Source: Pseudomonadota bacterium
GTDB lineage: Bacteria; Pseudomonadota; Gammaproteobacteria; Acidiferrobacterales; UBA6901
Assembly (NCBI GenBank): GCA_021783175.1
Contig: JAJXUF010000018.1
Coordinates: forward strand, 1-45,192
DNA: 45,192 bases
Direction of reading: 5' to 3'
Shown here: piece after piece, positions 1 through 8,769 of the stretch
Layout: the number at the start of each line of letters is the position of its first letter
Numbering within the stretch: the first letter of the stretch is position 1
The notes under the pieces: generated by a model
The model's database searches: none
The model's input: the letters and a program-made list of their open reading frames with translations, nothing else
What the model was told of the DNA's origin: nothing
Translations under genes and position numbers: made by a program

Positions 1-122
1 GGGATGATCTTGCCGGTCTCGGTGACATAACTCTTGAGCGTGGCGATATCCTTGTAGTCGATCTCGACGACACCCTCGGCGGTAAAACGGCAAAACTTCT
101 TGCGGCGGAAAAATCGTGACAT
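1..122 (-). CDS. rpsR: 30S ribosomal protein S18, 3' part missing
   Basis: S18 is a small-subunit ribosomal protein that binds 16S rRNA as a heterodimer with S6. The reverse strand starts with ATG at 122 and reads [13 protein letters not shown], then [12 protein letters not shown] and [13 protein letters not shown], which is the usual S18 core. Only about 40 of roughly 75 residues are present because the window starts inside the gene. It lies 58 bp downstream of rpsF on the same strand, so the two form one operon. There is no priB between them, unlike enteric bacteria. The call rests on direct reading and is near certain. Confidence 0.95.
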   Translation of the reverse strand, partial: MSRFFRRKKFCRFTAEGVVEIDYKDIATLKSYVTETGKII

Positions 123-180
123 GCTTGACTCCCGAATTCTGCTCTAACTCTAGTGACAGTGGCTGGCGGCAATACCGCAC

Positions 181-600
181 TCAGCTGACGCTGGGCGCCT
201 CATCGGCCACACCAGTTGTCTCATCGTCGTCGTCGGCATCCGCGCGACGCACCGGTGCCGAAGACGTGCGGCCCTCTTCTTCCTTCTCCTTCACCAGCGC
301 AGATGGCGTGGTGACGGCGGCCTTGCGCGACAGGGTAAGCGAGCGGATCACGGCATCGTTGAAGCGAAACGCCGTCTCGAGCTCACGCAGCACGGTGTCG
401 TCGCACTCGATATTCATGAGTACGTAGTGCGCCTTGTGCACCTTATTGATGGGATAGGCAAGCTGGCGGCGGCCCCAGTCTTCAAGACGGTGAATAGCGC
501 CCTTGCCGGATTCGATGATGGACCGGTAGCGATCGATCATCGCGGGAACCTGCTCGCTCTGGTCGGGATGGACCAGAAACACGATTTCATAATGACGCAT
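181..600 (-). CDS. rpsF: 30S ribosomal protein S6
   Basis: S6 binds 16S rRNA cooperatively with S18 on the platform of the 30S subunit. The protein has 139 residues and begins [19 protein letters not shown], the standard S6 N-terminus. [14 protein letters not shown] and the [11 protein letters not shown] strand follow in the middle. The ferredoxin-like fold ends near residue 95. After it comes a charged, probably disordered tail rich in Glu and Asp (DADDDDE), like the acidic tail of enteric S6, which is a target of glutamate-adding RimK in some bacteria. A promoter and a leader hairpin lie upstream. It is the first gene of the rpsF-rpsR operon. Confidence 0.97.
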   Translation of the reverse strand: MRHYEIVFLVHPDQSEQVPAMIDRYRSIIESGKGAIHRLEDWGRRQLAYPINKVHKAHYVLMNIECDDTVLRELETAFRFNDAVIRSLTLSRKAAVTTPSALVKEKEEEGRTSSAPVRRADADDDDETTGVADEAPSVS

Positions 601-621
601 TGTATCTCCCTGTGGTTGAAA

Positions 622-647
622 GCCTCCCGGAACAGGGCCGGTGAGGC
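622..647 (-). promoter_or_regulatory. Leader hairpin before rpsF, candidate S6:S18 autoregulatory site
   Basis: On the reverse strand the leader folds as GCCTC-A-CCGG, loop CCCTGTT, CCGG-GAGGC, with the two stems separated by one unpaired A. It ends about 20 nt before the rpsF start. S6:S18 is known in many bacteria to bind a hairpin with an exposed CCG in the rpsF leader and repress the operon. This hairpin has the right place and a CCG next to the bulge. The match to the known motif is inferred by eye. Confidence 0.45.
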
Positions 648-688
648 AAGGAGGACCCGGAGGAAATGCCGGGGCTTAAAGGCGGGGA

Positions 689-717
689 ATTCTAAGGAAT
701 TTGCCAGCAAGTAGCAA
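689..717 (-). promoter_or_regulatory. Sigma-70-type promoter of rpsF-rpsR
   Basis: The reverse strand shows TTGCTA (712-717), a 17-nt spacer, and TAGAAT (689-694). This sits about 90 bp before the rpsF start and leaves room for the leader hairpin. Spacing is ideal and each box matches four or more of six consensus bases. Confidence 0.6.
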
Positions 718-725
718 GTCGTCTA

Positions 726-1526
726 TCAATCCTGCCCAGCCGGCGGCGGAATTTTGCCTGCCCCCGGGCCTGATCTGCGTCGTTGACGGACCGCCTCGAA
801 CAGACACACGGCTGCGGCGTTCGACACATTGAGGCTGGAAACGCTACCAGCCATCGGTATGCTCACCAGAAAGTCGCAGCGTTCCCGCGTCAAGCGCCGC
901 ATGCCCTTGCCTTCCGCCCCCAGCACCAGCGCAAGCGGGCCGCGCAGGTCGGTCGAATAGAGATCACGGTCACCATCACCGGCGGCCCCGGCAATCCACA
1001 GCCCAGCCGCCTTGAGCTCTTCCAAGGTGCGGGCCAGGTTGGTCACCTGGAAAACCGGCACGCTTTCCGCGGCACCGCTCGCTACCTTGCGCACAGTCGG
1101 CGTGATGCCGACGGCATTGTCGCGTGGCAACACCACCGCATGCACGCCGGCGGCATCCGCGCTGCGCAGGCAGGCCCCGAGATTATGCGGATCCTGCGCC
1201 CCATCCAGCACCAGCAGAAACGGCGCCGTGCCTAGCGCTGCCAGAAAGGCTCCGAGATCCTGTTCGTGCGGCATATCGATGGCCGCACATTCGGCTACCA
1301 CGCCCTGATGCTGCTGCGCCCCTGCCAGCACATCAAGCGTTGCGCGCTGGGCGCGTTCCAGGGGAATTCCGCCGGCTTTGGCCGCCTCAAGCACTGCCTG
1401 CGCGCGCGCCCCGGCGCGACCTTCGTCCAGCCAAACGCGGTGTACCCGCTCAGGCGCCTGTTCAATCGCCGCCAGCACTGCGTGCCAGCCGAAAATGCGC
1501 TGAACCCGTGCCCGCTCGGTACTCAT
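726..1526 (-). CDS. rlmB: 23S rRNA (guanosine-2251-2'-O)-methyltransferase RlmB
   Basis: RlmB methylates the ribose of G2251 in the P loop of 23S rRNA with S-adenosylmethionine. The 266-residue protein has an N-terminal SpoU substrate-binding domain (about 8-85; IFGWHAVLAA) and a C-terminal trefoil-knot SPOUT domain. The three SpoU motifs are visible: NLGACLRSA at 115-123, GAEGKGMRRL at 203-212, and SIPMAGSVSSLNVSNAA at 222-238. The Arg-rich tail after residue 248 is not conserved in the family as I know it. The start codon overlaps the rnr stop by 4 bp (ATGA), so the two are translationally coupled, as in many gammaproteobacteria. Confidence 0.96.
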   Translation of the reverse strand: MSTERARVQRIFGWHAVLAAIEQAPERVHRVWLDEGRAGARAQAVLEAAKAGGIPLERAQRATLDVLAGAQQHQGVVAECAAIDMPHEQDLGAFLAALGTAPFLLVLDGAQDPHNLGACLRSADAAGVHAVVLPRDNAVGITPTVRKVASGAAESVPVFQVTNLARTLEELKAAGLWIAGAAGDGDRDLYSTDLRGPLALVLGAEGKGMRRLTRERCDFLVSIPMAGSVSSLNVSNAAAVCLFEAVRQRRRSGPGAGKIPPPAGQD

Positions 1527-3826
1527 TTAGGACGTCTTGCGGCCTTGCGGGCATCCCCGCGGGTACGTTTGGCCTTTGCCGCCGTGCGTTGCGCAGTGCG
1601 CTTAACCTTGCGCGTGCCCTTGCCGCGTTTGCCGCTGTCGGATGCGGCGTGCGCAACGAGCTCGAAATCGATTTTGGCATCGTCCAGGTCGACGCGCGCC
1701 ACGCGTACCCGCACGGGATCACCAAGCCGGAACATCTGGCCCGTGCGCTCACCCATCAGGCGGTGCTTGGCCGCGTCGAAATGGTAATAATCGTTACCGA
1801 GCGCAGTGATGTGCACCAGTCCATCGACAAAAATATCGGCCAGTTCCACAAACAACCCGAAACTGGTGACACCACTGATAAGACCATCGAATTCCTCGCC
1901 CACCTTGCCGGTCATGAATTCCGTCTTAAGCCAGCGCACAACATCGCGCGTCGCATCGTCCGCGCGCCGCTCGGTCATTGAGAATTGTTCGCCCTGGACC
2001 TGCGCCTCCGCCTGTGTCGCGAGCGCCGGCTTGCGCTCGAGCAGCGCACCGATCGCGCGGTGCACCAATAGATCCGGATAACGCCGGATGGGTGAAGTGA
2101 AATGCGCGTAATTGCGGTAGCCGAGGGCAAAGTGGCCAATGTTGTCCGGTGTGTACAGTGCCTGGCTCAGGCTGCGCAGCATCACAGTGTGCACCAGACG
2201 CGCTTCGGCTCGACCTTCAACATCGTGCAGCAACTTGGCGTAATCAGCCGCCTTGGGATCGTCGCCGCCGCCGAGATCAAGGCCGAGTTCGAACAGAAAC
2301 TCGCGCAGTGCACTAAGCTTTTCCGCAGTCGGCCCGGCATGCACTCGGAACGGAACCGGGATCTTGTGGTGCGCCAGATATTCGGCGGCGCTGACATTCG
2401 CGGCAAGCATGCATTCTTCAATAAGGCGGTGTGCATCATTGCGCATTAGCGGTTCAATGCGTTCGATCTTGCGCTGCGCGTCGTAGATGATGCGCGTTTC
2501 CGGAAGCTCGAAATCGACCGCACCACGCGCAGTGCGCGCCTTGTGCAACACCGTGTAGAGAGCATACAGATCCTCAAGATGCGGCACGAGTGTGGCGTAT
2601 TCGCGACGCAGTGCCGAGTCTTGCGCCACCAGCATGGCGGCCACCTTGGTATAGGTAAGACGCGCCTGCGAGCGCATGACAGCGCGAAAGAAGCGGTACT
2701 TCTCGATTTTGCCGCGCGCACTGATGTGCATTTCGCAGGCCACGCACAGACGATCGACATGCGGATTGAGCGAGCACAGCCCGTTCGACAGTATCTCCGG
2801 CAGCATGGGTATCACGTGATTGGGAAAATACACGGAGTTACCGCGCTGGTAGGCCTCGGCATCGAGCGCAGTGCCAGGTTCGACATAGGCTGACACATCG
2901 GCGATGGCTACGACCAGACGGAAAGATTTTCCCTGGCGCTCGCAAAACACCGCGTCGTCGAAATCGCGCGCATCCTCGCCGTCGATCGTCACCAGCGATA
3001 ATTTGCGCAAGTCTTCCCGACCCGCCTTGGCTGCTTCCGGGACCTCCGGTTTAAAACCGGCAATTTCGTCCTGTACACGGTCAGGCCAGACATGCGGAAG
3101 CCCGTAACTGCGGATTGCGACTTCCACTTCCATGCCAGGCGCCATATGATCGCCCAGCACTTCGACAATGCGCCCGACGGGGCGGGTGCGTTGTGTCGGA
3201 TGCTCGCTGATGGCGACTACGACGATCTGACCGTCGCGCGCGCCCGCCTCCTCCCCGCTGGGCACTAGAATTTCCTGGCTGATGCGCCTGTCTGATGGCA
3301 CGACAAATGCGATGCGGTTTTCGCTTGTGTAGCGCCCGACTACGGTTGCGTGCTGGCGTTCCAGGACTTCGACGATAGTGCCTTCCCTGCGACCACGCGC
3401 ATCGATGCCGACCACGCGCGCCACGGCCCGGTCGCCATGCAGAACCGATCGCATTTCCTTGGGCGGGAGAAAGAGGTCCTGCCCGCCTTCATCGGGTACG
3501 AGAAAACCGAAACCGTCGGGGTGTCCAATGATGCGCCCGCATACCATGTCCATTTTCTGCAGCAGACCATAGCGCCCGCGGCGATTCTTGAGCAATTGCC
3601 CGTCGCGCTCCATGGCGCGCAGACGGCGCCCAAAGGCTTCCAGGTCGCGCTCGCTTTCTACGCCCAATTCGTTCGCCAGGAACTTAAAGGACAGGGGCTC
3701 GCCCCGCTGTGCAAGATGCGCCAGGATCGCTTCGCGGCTGGGTACCGGGAACTCGTATTTTTGTGCTTCACGATCGGCCATCGGGTCGACGCCGGGTTCG
3801 TGTGATTGCGGTTTTTGCGTTGACAT
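1523..3826 (-). CDS. rnr: Ribonuclease R
   Basis: RNase R is a processive 3'-5' exoribonuclease that degrades structured RNA and helps rRNA and tmRNA quality control. In 767 residues one sees an N-terminal winged-helix region (about 28-90), two cold-shock domains (about 92-235), the RNB catalytic domain with DARDFDDAV at 285-293 (the Asp cluster that binds Mg2+), an S1 domain (about 645-725), and a basic tail rich in Lys and Arg that helps unwind duplexes. The ATG at 3826 has GAGAAG before it. A second in-frame Met at codon 16 has no clear ribosome-binding site. The start codon lies inside the -35 to -10 region of the divergent tRNA-Leu promoter. Confidence 0.97.
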   Translation of the reverse strand: MSTQKPQSHEPGVDPMADREAQKYEFPVPSREAILAHLAQRGEPLSFKFLANELGVESERDLEAFGRRLRAMERDGQLLKNRRGRYGLLQKMDMVCGRIIGHPDGFGFLVPDEGGQDLFLPPKEMRSVLHGDRAVARVVGIDARGRREGTIVEVLERQHATVVGRYTSENRIAFVVPSDRRISQEILVPSGEEAGARDGQIVVVAISEHPTQRTRPVGRIVEVLGDHMAPGMEVEVAIRSYGLPHVWPDRVQDEIAGFKPEVPEAAKAGREDLRKLSLVTIDGEDARDFDDAVFCERQGKSFRLVVAIADVSAYVEPGTALDAEAYQRGNSVYFPNHVIPMLPEILSNGLCSLNPHVDRLCVACEMHISARGKIEKYRFFRAVMRSQARLTYTKVAAMLVAQDSALRREYATLVPHLEDLYALYTVLHKARTARGAVDFELPETRIIYDAQRKIERIEPLMRNDAHRLIEECMLAANVSAAEYLAHHKIPVPFRVHAGPTAEKLSALREFLFELGLDLGGGDDPKAADYAKLLHDVEGRAEARLVHTVMLRSLSQALYTPDNIGHFALGYRNYAHFTSPIRRYPDLLVHRAIGALLERKPALATQAEAQVQGEQFSMTERRADDATRDVVRWLKTEFMTGKVGEEFDGLISGVTSFGLFVELADIFVDGLVHITALGNDYYHFDAAKHRLMGERTGQMFRLGDPVRVRVARVDLDDAKIDFELVAHAASDSGKRGKGTRKVKRTAQRTAAKAKRTRGDARKAARRPK

Positions 3827-3848
3827 GAATTTCTTCTCTCGGTACAGT
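3820..3848 (+). promoter_or_regulatory. Promoter of tRNA-Leu, overlapping the rnr start codon
   Basis: TTGACA (3820-3825), a 17-nt spacer, and TACAGT (3843-3848) are followed by a GC-rich discriminator (GCTGCGCC), as in stable-RNA promoters. The -35 box is a perfect consensus. It overlaps the reverse-strand ATG of rnr at 3824-3826. Confidence 0.75.
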
Positions 3849-3900
3849 GCTGCGCCTGAGACGGTCCCGGACCTTGTATCTGGAAAGGGGTTGAATCAAT

Positions 3901-3987
3901 GCCGAGGTGGTGGAACTGGTAGACGCGCTAGCTTCAGGTGCTAGTGGGGGCAACCCCGTGGAGGTTCAAGTCCTCTCCTCGGCACCA
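3901..3987 (+). tRNA. tRNA-Leu (CAG)
   Basis: This is an 87-nt class II tRNA. The acceptor stem pairs GCCGAGG with CCTCGGC. The D arm contains AACTGGTAGA. The anticodon arm is CTAGC-TTCAGGT-GCTAG with anticodon CAG. A variable arm with GGGG/CCCC pairing follows, then the T arm GAGG-TTCAAGT-CCTC. The 3' CCA is encoded. It reads CUG Leu codons. Its 3' end faces the 17-kb accessory region, the usual side for island integration at a tRNA gene. Confidence 0.97.
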
Positions 3988-4454
3988 AATTCCCCCACCT
4001 TAACAGACCTCGATACATCACGCAAACGTTTGTTCTAGCATCGTTTTTCCATTATCAGCGCGTGCCACAGGTGCTTTTTGCCGCGACTGCTGCGGATATC
4101 TCCAGGCGGGTTTTTTCCTGCACCTTGGCTGTTCGCGGGATCAATTTTGGTCACACCTTGCCGGATGAATCGATCCGCTGTTCTTGACGAACACGCTTGC
4201 GGACCAGATGCTCCGAGCCCGCCGGCGTCAGATTCGCCCTGGGTTGCGCCCCGAGCGTCACTCTCTTCCCGACCGGTTTCGCGAAGCATCTGTAATCAGG
4301 TGTCGACCAAGTAAGCGCAAATGCGCCACTTGTTTGGTTTCTCGCGTGTACGGTGGCATATCTGGCAGAATGAAATCTGCAAGGCACGCGGTTGCCGCCT
4401 TCTGTCACAGGGCGCAAAAAGGTCATCCCAGATACACGACGCCAGAGGACAAGC
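3988..4454. other. Intergenic, nothing recognised
   Basis: This stretch lies between the tRNA 3' end and the transglutaminase-like gene. No reading frame looks coding, and I saw no hairpin-plus-T-run terminator and no second copy of the tRNA 3' end. Several T-runs (GTTTTTCC, GGGTTTTTTCC) are present without a good stem. Confidence 0.5.
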
Positions 4455-5075
4455 ATGTTCAAGACCAAAGAATATCTTGCGGCAAGCGATGTGGTGAATT
4501 GCGGGCATCCGTCGGTTGCCGGACTGGCAGCGACTTTTTTGTGCGCGACGCCTGAAGAAACGGCCAAACGCAGTTTTGACTGGGTGCGGGACAACATTCA
4601 GCATTGCGTCGATTTCCGCCGCGAAGAGGTTCCTTGCGTGGCTTCTGATGTGCTTGCGACTGGGACCGGCTTTTGTCTGGCCAAGAGTCATCTGCTGGTA
4701 GCGCTGCTGCGCGCCAACGCCATTCCCGCAGGCTTCTGCTACCAGCGATTAACGCTTGATGGCCCTTCCCCGCCCTACTGCCTGCATGGTTTCGTCGCGG
4801 TCTGGCTCAAGGGTTACGGGTGGTATCGATGCGATCCGCGTGGCAACAGCAAGCCTGGAATTCACTGTGAATTTACTCCTGGCGTCGAGAGTCTTGCCTA
4901 TCCAGTACGGCATCCCGGCGAATGCATCTTTCCGAGCGTGTGGGCAGAACCCTGGCCGGATCTGGTCGACGCTCTGCGCAACTTGAAGAGTACTTCCGCG
5001 TACCTAGCGGCTCCCATCGATCTCGATCCGCCGCCAGCGGGAAGCAATGCGGTGGCCGTTGCCATTGGGCGTTAA
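4455..5075 (+). CDS. Transglutaminase-like cysteine peptidase-fold protein
   Basis: This 206-residue protein carries a transglutaminase-like core. The triad is visible in order: Cys in GTGFCLAKSHLL (about residues 74-85), His in YCLHGFVAVWL, and Asp in WYRCDPRGN. Members of this fold cleave or cross-link amide bonds, and many small bacterial ones have no assigned substrate. There is no signal peptide or membrane segment, so it is probably cytoplasmic. I chose the ATG at 4455 because GAGGA stands 5-7 nt before it; an upstream in-frame ATG at 4392 has no such site. It is the first gene of the accessory block and has no obvious partner. The fold is fairly sure, the function unknown. Confidence 0.85.
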   Translation: MFKTKEYLAASDVVNCGHPSVAGLAATFLCATPEETAKRSFDWVRDNIQHCVDFRREEVPCVASDVLATGTGFCLAKSHLLVALLRANAIPAGFCYQRLTLDGPSPPYCLHGFVAVWLKGYGWYRCDPRGNSKPGIHCEFTPGVESLAYPVRHPGECIFPSVWAEPWPDLVDALRNLKSTSAYLAAPIDLDPPPAGSNAVAVAIGR

Positions 5076-5459
5076 CGAATGGCGTGATGCTGACGCTCCT
5101 TGACCTGGATCGCATGGTCAGCATAGACACGCTGCGAATGTCGATGTGACCAGGCGAACCGCGCCATGGTCACAAGGAGGCGCGCTGCTGGGGAATAACC
5201 AGAAGTTAAAGTATGCAAAATCTGGCCGCACCGGCAAATGCCCCTGGCTCCGGGTAATTCAGGGGACTCCTATGCAGTCAACGCAGCGAGCGACGGCAGG
5301 TGAGACAGCACCGGGACAAATAGTCCGCCACAGGCGCACCCCACCAGATTCCGCATGGCCTTCGCAAACCAGAACACCCGCGCCTGAACCGCAGCGTCGT
5401 TGAGACTCAATATCCTGCGGCTCGTGCCAGTGCCCTGGTCCGACCGGGTTGCGATTCCC
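5076..5459. other. Intergenic, nothing recognised
   Basis: This lies between two convergent genes. Open frames here are short and do not resemble known proteins. No clear terminator hairpin was found. Confidence 0.5.
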
Positions 5460-6932
5460 TCACGGCTGATACTTCCACAGATCATTGAAGGCGTTGTCTG
5501 CGAACCCGGCGCCGCCGAAAAGCCAGAAGTTGCCGCGCGCGTCGGTCCAGGCAATGGCGCTATCCCGCGATCCGGGGTTGTTGCCGGAAGCGGCCGTGCC
5601 GAGGGTGCCGTAGTTGCCTGAGGCGTTGCCGGTGGTGGATCCGCCCTCCCAGGTCCATTCCTGTGCCACGGGATCGAATTTCCAAAGATCATTGAAATCC
5701 GACGAGACTCCGACGCCGCCGAAAAGCCAGAGGTTGCCGCTCGCGTCGGCCCAGGCGAGGGCGCTATTTCTCGCTCCGGGGATGTTGCCGGAAGCGGCCG
5801 TGCCGAGGGTGCCGTAGTTGCCTGGGGCGCTGATGGTGCTGGACCCGCCCTCCCAGGTCCATTCCTGTGCCACGGGATCGAATTTCCAAAGATCATTCAG
5901 ACGACCGAGTTTCCCCGCCGAATCATACCCGTAACCACCGAAGAGCCAGAGATTGCCGCTCGTGTCGGTCCAGGCGGCAGCGAAACCTCGCGCTCCGGGG
6001 ATGTTGCCGGAAGCGGCCGTGCCGAGGCTGCCGTAGATGCCCGTGGCGCCCGACAGACTGGCAGTGCTGGACGTATTGGGTCCGGCCACCCAGGTCCATT
6101 CCTTGAGCGCCGGGTTGAATTCCCATAGATCATTGAGGTTGCCCAGCGTTCCCGCCGAATCATAGCCGTAACCACCAAAGAGCCAGACATTGCCGCTCGC
6201 GTCGGTCCAGGTGACGGCGTCAGCCCGCGCCCCGGGGATATAATTGGGCCCGGCCGTGCCGTGTGTGGCGCTGTAGGTACCTTTGGCGTTGACGGCGCTG
6301 GACCCGCCCTCCCAGGTCCATTCCTGTGCCACGGGATCGAATTTCCAAAGATCATTAAGATCGCCCGATGTCCCCGCCGAATCATAGCCGTAACCGCCAA
6401 AGAGCCAGAGATTGCCGCTCGCGTCGGTTCCGGTGACCGCATCTTCTCGTGCTCCGGGAATGTTCCCGGAAGCGGCCGTGCCTAGGCTGCCGTAGATGCC
6501 CGTGGCACCTGATAAACTCGCAGTGCTGGAGGTATCGGGCCCGGCCACCCAGGTCCATTCCTTGCTTGTGGGATTGAATTTCCAAAGATCATTGAGGTCG
6601 CCCTGCGTTCCCGCCGAATCATACCCGTTACCGCCAAAGAGCCAGACATTGCCGTTCGCGTCGGTCCAGCTGACGGCGTGATCTCGTGCTCCGGGAATGT
6701 TGCCAGAGGCGGCCACGCTGAGTGTGCCGTAGCTGCCTTGAACGTTGCCGGTGCTGGACCCGCCCTCCCAGGTCCACTGGTTGGTCACCGCCGTCGGTGT
6801 CGTGTTGCCACCACCGCCTCCTCCCCCACAGGCGCTGAGCACGAGACTCAAAGTGAGCGCGCTCCCGGACAGGATCCTGGCAGAAAGCCGAACGCGCTCA
6901 GCGCGGATGGCCGTACGGTGGCTGGCGATCAT
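5460..6932 (-). CDS. Kelch-repeat lipoprotein
   Basis: This 490-residue exported protein has a basic N-terminus, a hydrophobic segment and a lipobox LSAC at about residues 32-35, so the mature protein should be lipidated at Cys and anchored to a membrane. A Gly-rich linker follows. Then six kelch-type units contain GAR-x-A, W-x-D-A-S-G-N-x-WLFGG, LNDLWKFDP and EWTWEGG. The last unit lacks its EWTW strand while a spare QWTWEGG strand stands before the first, which is how a six-bladed propeller closes. The start has GGGGGA 8 nt upstream. Ligand unknown; such domains usually bind proteins or sugars. A second propeller lipoprotein with a similar N-terminus lies at 39837-41042. Confidence 0.85.
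   Translation of the reverse strand: MIASHRTAIRAERVRLSARILSGSALTLSLVLSACGGGGGGGNTTPTAVTNQWTWEGGSSTGNVQGSYGTLSVAASGNIPGARDHAVSWTDANGNVWLFGGNGYDSAGTQGDLNDLWKFNPTSKEWTWVAGPDTSSTASLSGATGIYGSLGTAASGNIPGAREDAVTGTDASGNLWLFGGYGYDSAGTSGDLNDLWKFDPVAQEWTWEGGSSAVNAKGTYSATHGTAGPNYIPGARADAVTWTDASGNVWLFGGYGYDSAGTLGNLNDLWEFNPALKEWTWVAGPNTSSTASLSGATGIYGSLGTAASGNIPGARGFAAAWTDTSGNLWLFGGYGYDSAGKLGRLNDLWKFDPVAQEWTWEGGSSTISAPGNYGTLGTAASGNIPGARNSALAWADASGNLWLFGGVGVSSDFNDLWKFDPVAQEWTWEGGSTTGNASGNYGTLGTAASGNNPGSRDSAIAWTDARGNFWLFGGAGFADNAFNDLWKYQP
5480..6790 (-). repeat. Tandem coding repeats of about 190-220 bp (kelch units)
   Basis: Six imperfect tandem units encode the kelch blades. Phrases such as ATCGAATTTCCAAAGATCAT (+ strand) recur almost unchanged at about 5670, 5877 and 6330. 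Units come in two alternating flavours ('EWTWEGGSS' and 'EWTWVAGP'), which suggests that the ancestor grew by copying pairs of blades. Confidence 0.75.
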
Positions 6933-8028
6933 GATGGGTGTCCCCCTTTTTTATTTCAAAGCGTCATCAATTGGTTGAGTTTGTGGTGAAGCAGCCCGTG
7001 TCGCCCCAGGTCGCTTACGTCGATGGTAACGGCACCGCTGGTACACACCCCGTCTCATCGACTGCCCTGTGGTGGTACGGCACGCTACACCTGGACCCCC
7101 CACCCAAGCGCAATCGGAAAGTGGCGATTATTGATGAATTTGCGCCATGACTTGGCGCATCATGGTACTGAGCGCGACTTACAGATCGCTCACCGATTGC
7201 GAATTTCGGATAAAATGCCTTCCATCAGTGGAGCAGCGCGATTGATGAATGCGGGGGAAGTGTCGGACAGTCGGCACGGCCTACGTACGGTCCGGACAGG
7301 CGGGGTTTTAGGGAAATTGATCTGATGATCTTCCAGTTCGATCCCTCAAGCGACGATGTCCCGGGCCTACGCAACGCCGAGAAGGGCGCACGGGTGAGAC
7401 ATGTCCTGGCGATCCCCCTCGGATCAAGGTCAGCACCATAGCAACTGGCTGACATCATGCATGCGGCTTGGATCGGTTTCGTCGCTCACGGGGACTGCAG
7501 CTGGCCAAGGTATAATCTCAAACAAGGCGCGACCATGCGCATCAACAGTATGTCCCAGGGCGCGAATGATCCTCGAGCGGCAGAGCGCGCAGTAACGGAT
7601 GGCGTGCGTTAGCGTATACTGTCGCACCGAGTCAGATCCGGCCGAAAAATTGAGGTAGGTTAGTCGAGCAGTCAAACAGACACAATTCTGCCTGCAGCCA
7701 ATAGATTTGTGCTTGCACCGGCGATGCTTGTCGGCGATAACCTGCGACCACCGCGTCAGACCGATCAAATCGCCAGATGATTATCGATGTGTCGCAGCAT
7801 ATCCGGCAGCTGCAATCGCTGTGTCAGGCGCATTCCTGCCGACACGAAAACGCCGTCGTAAACCTCGACTATAATTGTCTGGGCAGACTCCACCCAGGGA
7901 GGACGCTTTGGGCCGCGAGCGCACGCATTTCCGGACCATCACACGCACACCGGGAGCGAACGCTATGACCACGAGGCATAACTCGTGTTCGCGCCGTCCT
8001 GCGCGAATTAGCGTGTCAGAGGATACAA
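6933..8028. other. 1.1-kb region without a convincing gene
   Basis: This holds only short frames with no recognisable protein. A 38-codon frame at 7325-7441 (MIFQFDPSSDD...) and a reverse frame at 7430-7768 are open but unlike any family I know. A GGTATAATC motif lies near 7506. The region may contain eroded genes, in keeping with the pseudogenes further on. Confidence 0.45.
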
Positions 8029-8769
8029 ATGAGAAAAAGGCAGCGATTCTGGTTGTTGCTGTTCGGTGCCGTAATGCTTGCCGGCATGATGTCTCGGTCC
8101 GTCTTGGCAGACGACTCATCCGCCAACAATCCGACTGCAGTGAGTGCGAACGATCCACGCTCGATTTTCTTGGACGGCTGTCTCGCCCGCGGCCGGCAGA
8201 ATGGCGAGGCGCCGGCCTACTCTGATTCTTTCTGTCGCTGTTCCTGGAACGTAGTTGCGTCCAATCTGACGGCGGACAGCCTTTCGGATATGGCGCGCTT
8301 CGCCCACATTTACGGAATGCAATTCGCCAGCACCCCGGAATTCGCGCGCATCAAACCCGTGCTGGATCAGTGCCAGGGTCAGGCAACCTATAGCGCCATA
8401 CCGACGCCGCCCTACCCGCTCGCGCGACGAGAGTGTCCTATGCGTCTTGGTTCAACTCAGCTTCCGCCAGGTTCGCGTCTGCTTGGCCGCGTGGCATCGT
8501 TTGTGTCTCGCCGGGAAGTACTGGCAGGCATTACCGCGACCGAACGCAATATCCGTGGCCAGCTGGCGCCCGACTACTTCGACAACAGGCGCGTAAGGCT
8601 CATGTCGATTACGACACCTTACCTATTTACCATCGCGCTGGTACCGGCATCGCTTAACGTACAGCGCGGTGATTACGTCGAATATACGACGGTGCATCCG
8701 GATCCCAGGAAAACCTGCAGTTACATTCCAAACATCATCGATCGCGTGATTCCTAAATCACGCGGATAA
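8029..8769 (+). CDS. Exported Cys-rich protein of unknown function
   Basis: This 246-residue protein is not recognised. A signal peptide is clear: MRKRQR, a hydrophobic stretch LLLFGAVMLAGMM, and a likely cut after SVLA (about residue 27). The mature part has six Cys: one in FLDGCLARG, two in FCRCSW, one in LDQCQG, one in RRECPM and one in KTCSY. This fits three disulfides in the periplasm. The N-terminal half (C-x-C spaced with a following LTADSLSDMARFA helix) looks like the small helical modules seen in many exported hypothetical proteins; the C-terminal half looks beta-rich. AGAGGA lies 5 nt before the ATG. Neighbours are degraded genes. Confidence 0.7.
   Translation: MRKRQRFWLLLFGAVMLAGMMSRSVLADDSSANNPTAVSANDPRSIFLDGCLARGRQNGEAPAYSDSFCRCSWNVVASNLTADSLSDMARFAHIYGMQFASTPEFARIKPVLDQCQGQATYSAIPTPPYPLARRECPMRLGSTQLPPGSRLLGRVASFVSRREVLAGITATERNIRGQLAPDYFDNRRVRLMSITTPYLFTIALVPASLNVQRGDYVEYTTVHPDPRKTCSYIPNIIDRVIPKSRG

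Noticed and set aside
1124..1981. Long + strand open frame (285 codons) across rlmB and rnr
   Set aside because: It is opposite to two well-supported genes and its protein has low-complexity Arg/Ala/Pro composition typical of a shadow frame.
5480..6790. CRISPR-like tandem repeats
   Set aside because: The repeats are coding, long and continuous with no spacers; they encode kelch blades.
7430..7768. 112-codon reverse frame in the 6.9-8.0 kb gap
   Set aside because: High content of Cys, His and Arg without any known pattern; not supported as a gene.
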